Assembly: GCA_002439165.1 (NCBI GenBank)
Contig: DJTE01000041.1
Location: forward strand, 1-64,000
DNA length: 64,000 nt
Direction of reading: 5' to 3'
From: Chryseobacterium indologenes
Lineage (GTDB): Bacteria; Bacteroidota; Bacteroidia; Flavobacteriales; Weeksellaceae
Position 1 is the stretch's first letter. Every line of letters begins with the position of its first letter. The notes beneath the pieces were generated by a model, which did not search any database, had not been told where the DNA came from, and saw only the letters and a list, made by a program, of their open reading frames with translations. The position numbers were made by a program, and so were the translations under genes. Shown one piece after another: positions 18,260-25,619 of the stretch.

Positions 18260-18990
18260 CAAATAACAACACAGCCATAGATTTTAATAATTTAACCCAG
18301 GAACAGAAATACGCTATTTTAAAACATTTAACGCCTGAAGACCTCAATTCAGAACTTCAGGAGAGAGAAACTAAAAAGAATGAAGATAGAAAAGCGTACA
18401 AAGATATGGTAAATTCTGCTGTTCCTGAATTCGTAGGCATCTTACAAGGACTTTCAGATGATCTTTCTATCATTAAACTTGGAATATTTGAAGGCTTAAA
18501 AACGCTTTTAGATTTAAAACAGGAAGCATTTTCAGTAAAGCAGGGACAACAAACACATACTTTTTCAGATGATCAGGGTAACGGCATTACTTACGGTTTT
18601 AGAGTGGTTGATGGATGGGACGATACAGTGAATGCTGGAATCGATAAGATAAAAGAAGTAATTGAAAGCTTGGCTAAGGATGAAAACAGTGCTAAACTGG
18701 TAACTGCTGTAAATAAACTGCTAAAAAAAGATGCAAAAGGAAATATAAAATCTTCCAGAGTCCTTGAATTACGACAGCTTGCTGAAGATTTTAATGATGA
18801 AAAATTCACTGATGCTGTAAAAATTATTCAGGATGCTTATAAACCAGTTAGATCAGCATTTTTCATTGAAGCTTATACAACCAATGCCCAGGGAAAAAAA
18901 GTTTTCATTCCACTTTCAATTACATCTGCTGATTTTCCTGAAGGGACAATCATAGAAGATCTATTTCCAATTGAAAAAACAGATTTATGA
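18256..18990 (+). CDS. DUF3164-family phage protein
   Basis: 244 residues from ATG 18256. The C-terminal half fits the DUF3164 family common in Mu-like phage early regions. It shows YGFRVVDGWDDTVNAGIDKI, a helix with LAKDENSAKLVTAVNKLLKKDAKG and then SRVLELRQLAEDF, followed by KIIQDAYKPVRSAFFIEAY. The N-terminal part is helical and charged. Function is unknown; the position resembles early genes tied to transposition or end protection. It is coupled by ATGA overlap to the next 29-residue gene. Confidence 0.8.
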   Translation: MTNNNTAIDFNNLTQEQKYAILKHLTPEDLNSELQERETKKNEDRKAYKDMVNSAVPEFVGILQGLSDDLSIIKLGIFEGLKTLLDLKQEAFSVKQGQQTHTFSDDQGNGITYGFRVVDGWDDTVNAGIDKIKEVIESLAKDENSAKLVTAVNKLLKKDAKGNIKSSRVLELRQLAEDFNDEKFTDAVKIIQDAYKPVRSAFFIEAYTTNAQGKKVFIPLSITSADFPEGTIIEDLFPIEKTDL

Positions 18991-19076
18991 TAGAAGCATT
19001 ATCTGCCGGTTTTATTATAGGCATTGTCACAGGATCGTTTTTTTCCTTAATCATAATCCGCTTGATTAAAAAATAA
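18987..19076 (+). CDS. Tiny single-span membrane peptide (29 residues)
   Basis: ATG 18987 overlaps the TGA of the previous gene. The product is one hydrophobic helix (LSAGFIIGIVTGSFFSLIII) ending in RLIKK, giving a typical positive-inside C-terminus. Overlap and operon position suggest it is translated. A holin-like or superinfection-related membrane role cannot be told from sequence. Confidence 0.5.
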   Translation: MIEALSAGFIIGIVTGSFFSLIIIRLIKK

Positions 19077-19080
19077 ACAA

Positions 19081-19122
19081 TCCCAAACGGTTTAAGAGTG
19101 GTTCGATTCCACTCTGGGAACA
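19081..19122 (+). ncRNA. tRNA-like minihelix 2
   Basis: The T-arm is AGTGG (19097-19101), loop TTCGATT (19102-19108), CCACT (19109-19113), extendable by one pair (G96-C114). Flanking TCCCAAA (19081-19087) pairs with TCTGGGA (19113-19119), then ACA. Compared with minihelix 1 the third acceptor pair changed from T-A to C-G on both strands, a compensatory change. The A.C mismatch, the GGTT(T)AA linker and the 3' GAACA or GGAACA end are kept. It lies 4 bases after one tiny gene and 12 before another in the early operon. Confidence 0.6.
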
Positions 19123-19133
19123 AATTAATTTTT

Positions 19134-19262
19134 ATGATTTTGATTTTTTTAAATCACGAAATATGGAGAGTGTGCCATCAATGTGGATGTGAATTCGATC
19201 TAAGGATGAACCCAGATCTAAGATGCCCGGAATGTGGAGAAAAATATGATCTGTATAAATAA
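19134..19262 (+). CDS. Small zinc-ribbon protein (42 residues)
   Basis: From ATG 19134. Two CxxC knuckles (VCHQCGCEFD and RCPECGEKYD) form a likely zinc ribbon, which usually binds nucleic acid or protein. Mu Com, a small zinc protein that turns on mom translation, has a similar CxxC / CPxC pattern, and this phage has a mom gene. However, this gene lies in the early region, 24 kb from mom, so a Com role is speculation. Confidence 0.65.
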   Translation: MILIFLNHEIWRVCHQCGCEFDLRMNPDLRCPECGEKYDLYK

Positions 19263-19296
19263 TTTAAAGACTATTTAAACACCAAATAAAAACAAT

Positions 19297-19764
19297 ATGA
19301 TCACAGATTCAATAAAAAGAGAACGATTATTACAAAAATTCAAACATGAAGCTTTACAGCCTTCAGTCTGGATGCAGTCTGGAAACAGAACCGGCAATAT
19401 TTATGATCTTACTTCTGAGGAACTAGAGGATCTTTATAGTTGTTTTTTTCCTAAGGCTCCGACAGTTTACCAGGAAGTAAACAATTTGTATACTGAAAAG
19501 CTTTTAAAAAGTCTGAGATCAATTATTTTAAAGGATGCTCAGTACATAGGATTATACGATCCGGCAGACTGGGCAAAATTTAATCATTTTATGCTCAAAT
19601 TAAGCCCATTAAAAAAGCCATTGGTAAAATATACCGTTGATGAATTTAATGAGTTAAAAAAGCAGTTTAAAAGCCTAAGAAGTAAATACGACAAATCAGC
19701 CAAAATTCCAGGCACTAAAGAATGGTATCATAAAAATAAATTACCAATGCCTTCGGAAAGCTAA
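19297..19764 (+). CDS. Phage early hypothetical protein
   Basis: 155 residues, mostly helical, with DPADWAKFNHFMLKLSPLKK and a very basic C-terminal stretch (KKQFKSLRSKYDKSAKIPG). No family recognised. Its place near the end of the early region is where Mu-like phages keep GemA/Mor-type regulators, but I see no Mor signature. A TTTAAA-rich motif (19263-19283) lies just upstream. Confidence 0.65.
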   Translation: MITDSIKRERLLQKFKHEALQPSVWMQSGNRTGNIYDLTSEELEDLYSCFFPKAPTVYQEVNNLYTEKLLKSLRSIILKDAQYIGLYDPADWAKFNHFMLKLSPLKKPLVKYTVDEFNELKKQFKSLRSKYDKSAKIPGTKEWYHKNKLPMPSES

Positions 19765-19840
19765 AAATAAAAAAAGTCCATAGCCATACAGACTACGAAC
19801 TCTTTGCTTGTCAGAATTGCAAAGATACTTTTTTTTCTTT

Positions 19841-20080
19841 ATGGCTTATAACAAAAAAAATTATTACCAGAAAATTATCAGAATTCAAAAAATCACGGAG
19901 GAGCAAAAGTTCGTCTATGGTTTGACCTATAAAGAGATTTTCTATAAATACATTGAGCCTCAATTTCACATTTCTTTCAGAACCTTTGAAACCTATATAG
20001 GTGTCCCGGCTAAAAGAGAATTGAAAAAATTACTGGAAAAAGAGAAAACAAACGGTGATCAATTAACCTTTAATTTTTAA
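19841..20080 (+). CDS. Small phage protein with a possible HTH
   Basis: 79 residues from ATG 19841. The segment QFHISFRTFETYIGVPAKRE resembles a helix-turn-helix recognition region and the protein is strongly basic, so DNA binding is plausible. It is 5 bases before the endolysin gene; a late-gene regulator is a reasonable guess only. Confidence 0.6.
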   Translation: MAYNKKNYYQKIIRIQKITEEQKFVYGLTYKEIFYKYIEPQFHISFRTFETYIGVPAKRELKKLLEKEKTNGDQLTFNF

Positions 20081-20085
20081 ATATT

Positions 20086-20559
20086 ATGGACAAAGTAACA
20101 CAAGAACGAATCTCAAAATTACACCCTTCAGTAAGGGCGGAAGTGGCAAAAATCATCAATGAATGCGACAAAGCTTTAACAGGTCGTGCAAAAGTAAGAA
20201 TTACACAAGGTTTAAGGACCTTCCAGGAACAGTCCGATTTATATGCTCAGGGGCGTTCAAAATCTGGCAGAATTGTCACAAACGCAAAGCCTGGACAAAG
20301 TATTCACAATTATGGTTTTGCCGTTGACATCTGCCTGATCATTGATGGAAAAACAGCAAGTTGGGATACTAAAGCAGACTGGGATAATGATAAACTGGCA
20401 GATTGGCAGGAATGTGTGCAGATTTTCAAAGCTAATGGCTGGAATTGGGGTGGAGACTGGCAGTCATTTAAGGATATGCCCCACTTTGAGAAAAGAGGGC
20501 TTAAATGGCAGTTGTTAGCAACAAAAAAGAAGGATAGAGAAAATTATGTGATATTATAA
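20086..20559 (+). CDS. Endolysin: M15-family peptidoglycan peptidase
   Basis: 157 residues without a signal peptide. The M15/VanY-type zinc motif is clear: SIHNYGFAVDI (His and Asp ligands) and DMPHFEKR (His ligand), with a catalytic-region Asp in the D-W-rich stretch between. VRITQGLRTFQEQSDLYAQGR is the characteristic N-terminal part of phage L-alanyl-D-glutamate endopeptidases. It cuts peptide cross-links in the cell wall at lysis. Lacking an export signal, it needs a holin; small membrane proteins at 18987-19076 and 38457-38792 are candidates. Confidence 0.93.
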   Translation: MDKVTQERISKLHPSVRAEVAKIINECDKALTGRAKVRITQGLRTFQEQSDLYAQGRSKSGRIVTNAKPGQSIHNYGFAVDICLIIDGKTASWDTKADWDNDKLADWQECVQIFKANGWNWGGDWQSFKDMPHFEKRGLKWQLLATKKKDRENYVIL

Positions 20560-21005
20560 TGTATTATTTAAAATTTAGGCAAAATCTGGTTTGCATAGAT
20601 GATATTGATAATGATTTTATTCCTGCTGAAGAAACAATTAAAAAACATTTTATAACTTTAAATAAAGTCTTTATGAATATAACTATTGAAATAGATTATC
20701 AGCAGTTAGTTGTAATTAACAGTATGATGGCTCAACTTGATAATATTACTTTTGCCGGTTTAAAGAAAAACTTAAAAACAGTTATTTCTATCTGTATTGA
20801 TTTGCGAGAAAAACTCCTTCAAAAAGCAATTAAAATGAGATATACAGAAAAAAAGTTTAAGCTGAAATTAAAATTTTATATGGCTGAAGCTTTATGTAAT
20901 TATTTAACAGAATTTCATATTTACTTTGATGATGGAACACCAGGAAGCTATATTAATAATACATTAACCATTATTAAAAACCAGCTTTTTCAGAAATTAC
21001 AATAA
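20559..21005 (+). CDS. Phage hypothetical protein downstream of endolysin
   Basis: 148 residues; its ATG shares one base with the endolysin stop. Helical, lysine-rich, without signal peptide or known motif. An internal ATG at 20673 could be the true start, giving about 110 residues. It ends 5 bases before a strong terminator, so it is the last gene of this operon. Confidence 0.6.
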   Translation: MYYLKFRQNLVCIDDIDNDFIPAEETIKKHFITLNKVFMNITIEIDYQQLVVINSMMAQLDNITFAGLKKNLKTVISICIDLREKLLQKAIKMRYTEKKFKLKLKFYMAEALCNYLTEFHIYFDDGTPGSYINNTLTIIKNQLFQKLQ

Positions 21006-21010
21006 TTTGG

Positions 21011-21040
21011 ACAGTTACGGAAACCCGTAACTGTTTTTTA
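21011..21040 (+). terminator. Strong terminator closing the early/lysis operon
   Basis: ACAGTTACGG / CCCGTAACTG(T) form a perfect 10-bp stem with a four-base loop, followed by TTTTTTATTT. Confidence 0.9.
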
Positions 21041-21074
21041 TTTAGTAGGATTATTTTTGTTAGAAAAAGGATCA

Positions 21075-21512
21075 ATGAACAGTTTTAAAATAAATGCTCA
21101 ATCTCATATTATAGATTCCTATATGGAATGCCTGAGTGACGGTTTTATAGCAATGAGTATAGCAAGAAATTGGGAATATAAACGTACAGATGATTTTAAT
21201 ATTGAATTTAGCTTATTACCTGGTAAAACCATAAATTCAATTGATCTGATATGGTTTGGATATTTTTCTGCGGTTTTAAATGACAAAATGCTAAATTTGA
21301 AGATTGAGAAAAAGCAAGTTATGAATGATAAAATTCTTTTATTGATTGAATTTGAAAAGAATTTAATGCAAAAGAGTATTGAAGATCCTAATGATGTTGA
21401 TAATGTTTTTTCTGTCATAAAAACTGCAATAGAAGAGGAAAGATTAATTTGCAGAGAAATAAATTTTTCTCCTCCATGCACTATTAATATAGATTCAATA
21501 ATTATAAAATAA
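21075..21512 (+). CDS. Phage accessory hypothetical protein
   Basis: 145 residues from ATG 21075; a TTG at 21057 would add six residues. Mixed alpha/beta, no signal peptide, no recognised family. Lies between the early terminator and the minus-strand head genes, a spot for accessory genes. Very AT-rich even for this element. Confidence 0.55.
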   Translation: MNSFKINAQSHIIDSYMECLSDGFIAMSIARNWEYKRTDDFNIEFSLLPGKTINSIDLIWFGYFSAVLNDKMLNLKIEKKQVMNDKILLLIEFEKNLMQKSIEDPNDVDNVFSVIKTAIEEERLICREINFSPPCTINIDSIIIK

Positions 21513-21513
21513 C

Positions 21514-21804
21514 TTGGATTATAAAAGATACATAGAGCAGCTGGAAAAGTTACAACAGTTTTCTGATAGATGGATGTATTTGCAGCTGCTAAATGTTGTA
21601 AAAGCAATTGGCACAGAAACTGAAAAGGAAGAGTTTAAGACAGTTTTAAGAATACTTTATTTTGATATTAAAAAAACTCAGAACCCGATAAGCTTGAAGG
21701 ATGGCTCCATAATTGATTTAGATTCCAAAAACAAAATAGATCAGATAATTACAGAAATAATTGACTTACTAAATGACAACTATGGAAATTTTAAAACACT
21801 TTAA
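21514..21804 (+). CDS. Small hypothetical protein
   Basis: Open from a TTG at 21514, directly after the previous stop, giving 96 residues. An ATG at 21574 would give 76. Helical, acidic C-terminus (IDQIITEIIDLLNDNYGNF). Its end overlaps the next gene by 32 bases. No family recognised. Confidence 0.5.
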   Translation: MDYKRYIEQLEKLQQFSDRWMYLQLLNVVKAIGTETEKEEFKTVLRILYFDIKKTQNPISLKDGSIIDLDSKNKIDQIITEIIDLLNDNYGNFKTL

Positions 21805-22258
21805 ACACTTTTTAATAAATTGTACTATTCTATTTATTACGCTATTTTCATGCATTATTTTTGGTCAATTTAATAAACTGGATTCATTACAGTTCAATAA
21901 AAAAATAGATCAGATAATTGCTGATACTAAAATTAAATATGTTTATGAATCTTCTGGCAAAGACAGTAAATACTATCTGAGATATGTAAACCCCAATGAT
22001 AAGAACGATATTTTTTTGATCACTTATAATTACACATTAGACGGACGTAATTTAGATTTTGATAAAAAGGGTGAAAAGAAATGGAATATCATTTCTTTTT
22101 ATGGAAAATATTTATCCTTATTTCCAATTTGGAATAAGTACTTTGATACTTCAGCAGATATTGATGTAGTATCAAAAAAAGGGCGTGCAATTGGCGAAAA
22201 AACAAGCATCACATTTCGTAGATATGAAAATGACGGATTTTGGAAATTACGGCTTTAA
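21773..22258 (+). CDS. Secreted or membrane-anchored hypothetical protein
   Basis: 161 residues from ATG 21773 (ATG 21782 also possible). A hydrophobic segment (FLINCTILFITLFSCIIFGQ) is a signal peptide or anchor, followed by a soluble domain rich in Tyr, Asp and Lys. No family recognised. Its tail overlaps the start of the next gene in another frame; the two may form an accessory pair acting in the envelope. Confidence 0.55.
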   Translation: MTTMEILKHFKHFLINCTILFITLFSCIIFGQFNKLDSLQFNKKIDQIIADTKIKYVYESSGKDSKYYLRYVNPNDKNDIFLITYNYTLDGRNLDFDKKGEKKWNIISFYGKYLSLFPIWNKYFDTSADIDVVSKKGRAIGEKTSITFRRYENDGFWKLRL

Positions 22259-22574
22259 GCTTTTATTGTGTTTCTGGCTATTGGTGTTCTATCAATTTTC
22301 ATCTGCACAGATAAACCCAGCCAGGGATAAAGGAAAGGTTTTTAAAACTCGTCCAGAAAAGCCTTATGAAAATACTGATTATTCTGGTAAGATAATTGTC
22401 ACAAAGGGACTGTATGGTCTTACATTTGAAGACAGACAACTTTCTCAAGATACAAAATCACGGGTTGAATTTTTTTTTAAACGGCATTTAAACGGTTATA
22501 CTGACTTAAAAAAATACCATCTGAAAATTTTCAAAAAAAATGGCAGATGGTATATTAACAATATTGAAATTTAA
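22230..22574 (+). CDS. Secreted hypothetical protein
   Basis: 114 residues from ATG 22230 (22224 possible). Signal peptide MTDFGNYGFKLLLCFWLLVFYQFSSAQ, then a short basic domain ending FKKNGRWYINNIEI. It overlaps the previous gene by 29 bases and ends across the stop of the convergent minus-strand gene (22571). Unknown function; lysogenic conversion of the cell envelope is possible. Confidence 0.55.
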   Translation: MTDFGNYGFKLLLCFWLLVFYQFSSAQINPARDKGKVFKTRPEKPYENTDYSGKIIVTKGLYGLTFEDRQLSQDTKSRVEFFFKRHLNGYTDLKKYHLKIFKKNGRWYINNIEI

Positions 22575-23077
22575 TCTAAGACATTCTTAAAAATAGCCCC
22601 TTGAATCTGAAGATCCTGAAACCTATCTTCATTATCATATATTTTCTTATTATAACTGCAGGTGTAGGTTAACAAATACTGATCAATCACCACAGGTTCT
22701 AGGTTCGGTTCTTCTGTCGCTGGAATAAGTTTTCCGGTATATTTTGTTTGTATTTTAGACAAAATGTGATCTGTTATTTCCATAAAATCAATAAATTTTA
22801 AAGCTTCAGCTGTATTTTTTCCTAAGCTACTGGTATCTCTCATTTGTTCGTAACATAATCTAAAAGTTATTGTAGCCTGGGCTGGGGTTTGTCGATGATC
22901 TATGCTCCAAGTCAGGAAAATTGCGGGCATTGGGTAAATATCAAAACTTTCAGGATCCAGATCCTGGCCAGCATATATATCAAAAAACTGTGGTGGTAAA
23001 AGCCCGTTAAGGCGATACCGATCTTTGTTTTCCTCTTTTTCAAAAACACTGATTAGAGTGGTATAAAATTCTTTCAT
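22571..23077 (-). CDS. Phage head-tail or minor tail protein
   Basis: 168 residues, last gene of the minus-strand late block, one base after gpG. Contains FEKEENKDRYRLNGLLPPQFFDIYAGQ and a beta-rich core (QATITFRLCYEQ). Similar-sized proteins follow gpG in related Bacteroidetes Mu-like prophages as head-completion or tail-terminator candidates; this is inference from order. Confidence 0.55.
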   Translation of the reverse strand: MKEFYTTLISVFEKEENKDRYRLNGLLPPQFFDIYAGQDLDPESFDIYPMPAIFLTWSIDHRQTPAQATITFRLCYEQMRDTSSLGKNTAEALKFIDFMEITDHILSKIQTKYTGKLIPATEEPNLEPVVIDQYLLTYTCSYNKKIYDNEDRFQDLQIQGAIFKNVLD

Positions 23078-23620
23078 TTAAAGTCTGTTTAATTCATTTT
23101 GAACGTCTTGTGATAAAATAGTCTGTAATTTGTTATTTAACCGGACGGATTCACCTAAAAACTGTCTTTTAGGTATTTTCATATTCATTTTTCTGTTGTG
23201 AGATTTAACCTGAATGCTTCCTGAAGAAACAGTTCTTTTTAAAGCCCTTCCGGTTCTGGAACTTACAGCCCGGACAGCCCTTTTTCTGGTGTGCGCCTTT
23301 ACAGCAACAGTTTTATTAATTTTCCCTCCGAAATTGTGAATTTCACCGTAAGAGACATCTGTTCCAACTACACCGGTTCCCATTTTTCTGATAGATCTTT
23401 TCAAACGTCCGGTTTTTACCATCAGTGAGCCCCTGTCCGGTCTTTTTCGAGGGGTCCACTGTCTTCTATTTTTGTTAATCCAGTCTTTTTTTACAAATCT
23501 TTCTTTAGAAAATGCTACCGTGGCCGTGGCAAATTTAGAAACCATTCTTCGTGAAAATTGACTTCCGAATGTTGAACGCAGTCTGGTTAATACCTGATCA
23601 TTAATTACAAAATGTTCCAT
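23078..23620 (-). CDS. Phage virion morphogenesis protein (Mu gpG family)
   Basis: 180 residues, very basic. Family hallmarks are visible: WTPRKRPDRG, VKTGRLKRSIRK and the conserved GTDVSYGEIHNFGG. In Mu, gpG acts in tail or head completion. It begins one base from the tape measure gene on its 5' side and ends next to the gene at 22571. Confidence 0.85.
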   Translation of the reverse strand: MEHFVINDQVLTRLRSTFGSQFSRRMVSKFATATVAFSKERFVKKDWINKNRRQWTPRKRPDRGSLMVKTGRLKRSIRKMGTGVVGTDVSYGEIHNFGGKINKTVAVKAHTRKRAVRAVSSRTGRALKRTVSSGSIQVKSHNRKMNMKIPKRQFLGESVRLNNKLQTILSQDVQNELNRL

Positions 23621-25618
23621 TTATGAAGTTTCAGCGTTTCTCATTATTCTCATCATCATTTCGTTAAAAAGATCTTCCATTTCCTGCCAGGACATTCCGG
23701 CTGAAGAATTACCGTTTATATTGATACCTCCTTTATTTAATGAATCAATATTTATAGTAATATTTTTAACCTGTTTCGCATCTCCCGTTACCTTATTTAT
23801 ACCATCCTTTAACTTCTTTTTTTTGTCCTTCGTTTCTCCTGGCTGAGTACTGAATGCCCCTCCTTCAGTTCCATAAAGTGATGATGTGTCAAGTTTAGGT
23901 TTCAGCATTTTTTCGCTGTGCGCTTTCATTGCATCCAGATAATCACCTCTTTTTTTATTTAATGCTTCTTCAGGAGTATCAACCAGATCCATATCCTCCC
24001 GGAATTTCCGTACCGAACCCTGCATATCTTTAGCAGCTGCACCCAAAGATCCGGGAAGATAAGAGAGAAGTCCCAGAAGCTGTTCAATAGGCTGAATAAG
24101 AACATCCAGAAGAACAATTCCAATTCTTTTTAGTCCTTCAATAATTCCACCATCTTTAAAAGCTGTTTTTATACTGTCCCAATGATCATAAATTGATTTT
24201 AAAGCTGAAATTACCCTTCCAATAGGCCCCAAGAACAGCAAAAGAGTTGCTCCCCATTCATCATATTTTGCAATAGCCAGCACAATAATAGCGATCAAGG
24301 CAGATATTCCTAAAACAATCCAGGTAACAGGATTTGCAAACAGAGCAGAGTTCCATGCCCAGGTAGCAACAGTAAGTAAACCAAGAGTGACCGTAAATGT
24401 TCCAAATAACGGGATTAAAGTATCTACGTTTTTATACATCCATTGGAAAAGTGGAGCTGCTTTTTCAAGTCCGGCAGTTACATAAGGAAGTGCAGCCTGC
24501 CCCAGTTTAATCATTGAAGCTTTAATATTATTTTGAATTACTTCATACTGTTCCATTGGAGTAAGTGAATCCATGTAAGCCTGGTTTAAAGAACCTTGTG
24601 CATCACTGGTTGATATTGTGGCTTTTTTTAAACTTTCAATATCTTGTGCAAGCGTTCCGAAACCAAGAGCAGTGGATTGATCAAAGCCAAGAGAAGATAA
24701 CTTTTTTACTTTCTGTTCATCGGTAAGGCCGTCCATTTGTTTGTTAATTTCTGTAACAATATCAATCAACGGCCGGATTTTTCCTGCTGATGTAAAAATA
24801 TTAATTCCCAGGGCACGGAAACCACTAACATATTTTCCCGTTTTACTGTCTACTTTTCCTATTGCTACATCAGCATTAGATAAAGTTCTGTAAATTCCCT
24901 CTAAAGCTGTTGATGATTGTTCTGCACTTAATTTTGTAGTTAATGATGCATAGGCTCCGGCTGTGGATTCAAGTTCATAACCGATGCTCCTGGCAAGCGG
25001 AATAACTTTTGGCAGATACCTGGCAATATCTTTAAATTCTGCATTACCTTCTTTAACTGTTTCAAAAAGAACATCATATACCTTATTAATATCCTTTCCT
25101 GAAGACATCATTACAGAAATACCTGCTCCTGCTACTGTTTCAACATCAGTAAATCCTGCCTTTGCTGCCCTCATAGTAGGTTCTAAGGCTGTTAATGATT
25201 CTTTTACATTGAGACCCGCAGAAATAATCCGGGTGAAAGCTTTCGGAACTTCGTCCAAAGGTGAAGCGTTCCTAGTTCCTATGTCTAAGAGTTCATCAGA
25301 AAGACCACGGAGTGATTTTTTAGAGAGTCCGGCGGTGACATTAATCTCCGCCATTTTGACCTCCCAATCATTTGCCATCCGGGTTGCTTTAGCTAGAAAG
25401 CCCGTAGCTGCTGTGAATGCAGCTGCGAACAAAATACTCGGATTTTTCAGACTATCCAGTGCGCTGTCAAGTCCGGGAACCATATTTATCAATCCCTGGA
25501 ACTTTTGCTTCATTTGATCAACGCCCCTGTTCCAGCTGGCTTGGAGCCGACTGAAACCATTCTGAAAAAGTCTTGTTCCTAAGTCCAGTAATAAAGTTAA
25601 TTTACTTTGTGCTGCCAT
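23621..25618 (-). CDS. Tail tape measure protein
   Basis: 665 residues. Opens with FQNGFSRLQASWNRGVDQMKQKF and the conserved TP901-type core (MANDWEVKMAEINVTAGLSKK to LTTKLSAEQSSTALEGIYRTL). Hydrophobic segments at ~400-460 include ALFANPVTWIVLGISALIAIIVLAI, followed by a C-terminal coiled part. It sets tail length and helps DNA cross the membrane. It is shorter than many tape measures, implying a short contractile tail. It is transcribed opposite to the sheath and tube genes, which is unusual. Confidence 0.9.
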   Translation of the reverse strand: MAAQSKLTLLLDLGTRLFQNGFSRLQASWNRGVDQMKQKFQGLINMVPGLDSALDSLKNPSILFAAAFTAATGFLAKATRMANDWEVKMAEINVTAGLSKKSLRGLSDELLDIGTRNASPLDEVPKAFTRIISAGLNVKESLTALEPTMRAAKAGFTDVETVAGAGISVMMSSGKDINKVYDVLFETVKEGNAEFKDIARYLPKVIPLARSIGYELESTAGAYASLTTKLSAEQSSTALEGIYRTLSNADVAIGKVDSKTGKYVSGFRALGINIFTSAGKIRPLIDIVTEINKQMDGLTDEQKVKKLSSLGFDQSTALGFGTLAQDIESLKKATISTSDAQGSLNQAYMDSLTPMEQYEVIQNNIKASMIKLGQAALPYVTAGLEKAAPLFQWMYKNVDTLIPLFGTFTVTLGLLTVATWAWNSALFANPVTWIVLGISALIAIIVLAIAKYDEWGATLLLFLGPIGRVISALKSIYDHWDSIKTAFKDGGIIEGLKRIGIVLLDVLIQPIEQLLGLLSYLPGSLGAAAKDMQGSVRKFREDMDLVDTPEEALNKKRGDYLDAMKAHSEKMLKPKLDTSSLYGTEGGAFSTQPGETKDKKKKLKDGINKVTGDAKQVKNITINIDSLNKGGININGNSSAGMSWQEMEDLFNEMMMRIMRNAETS

Positions 25619-25619
25619 A

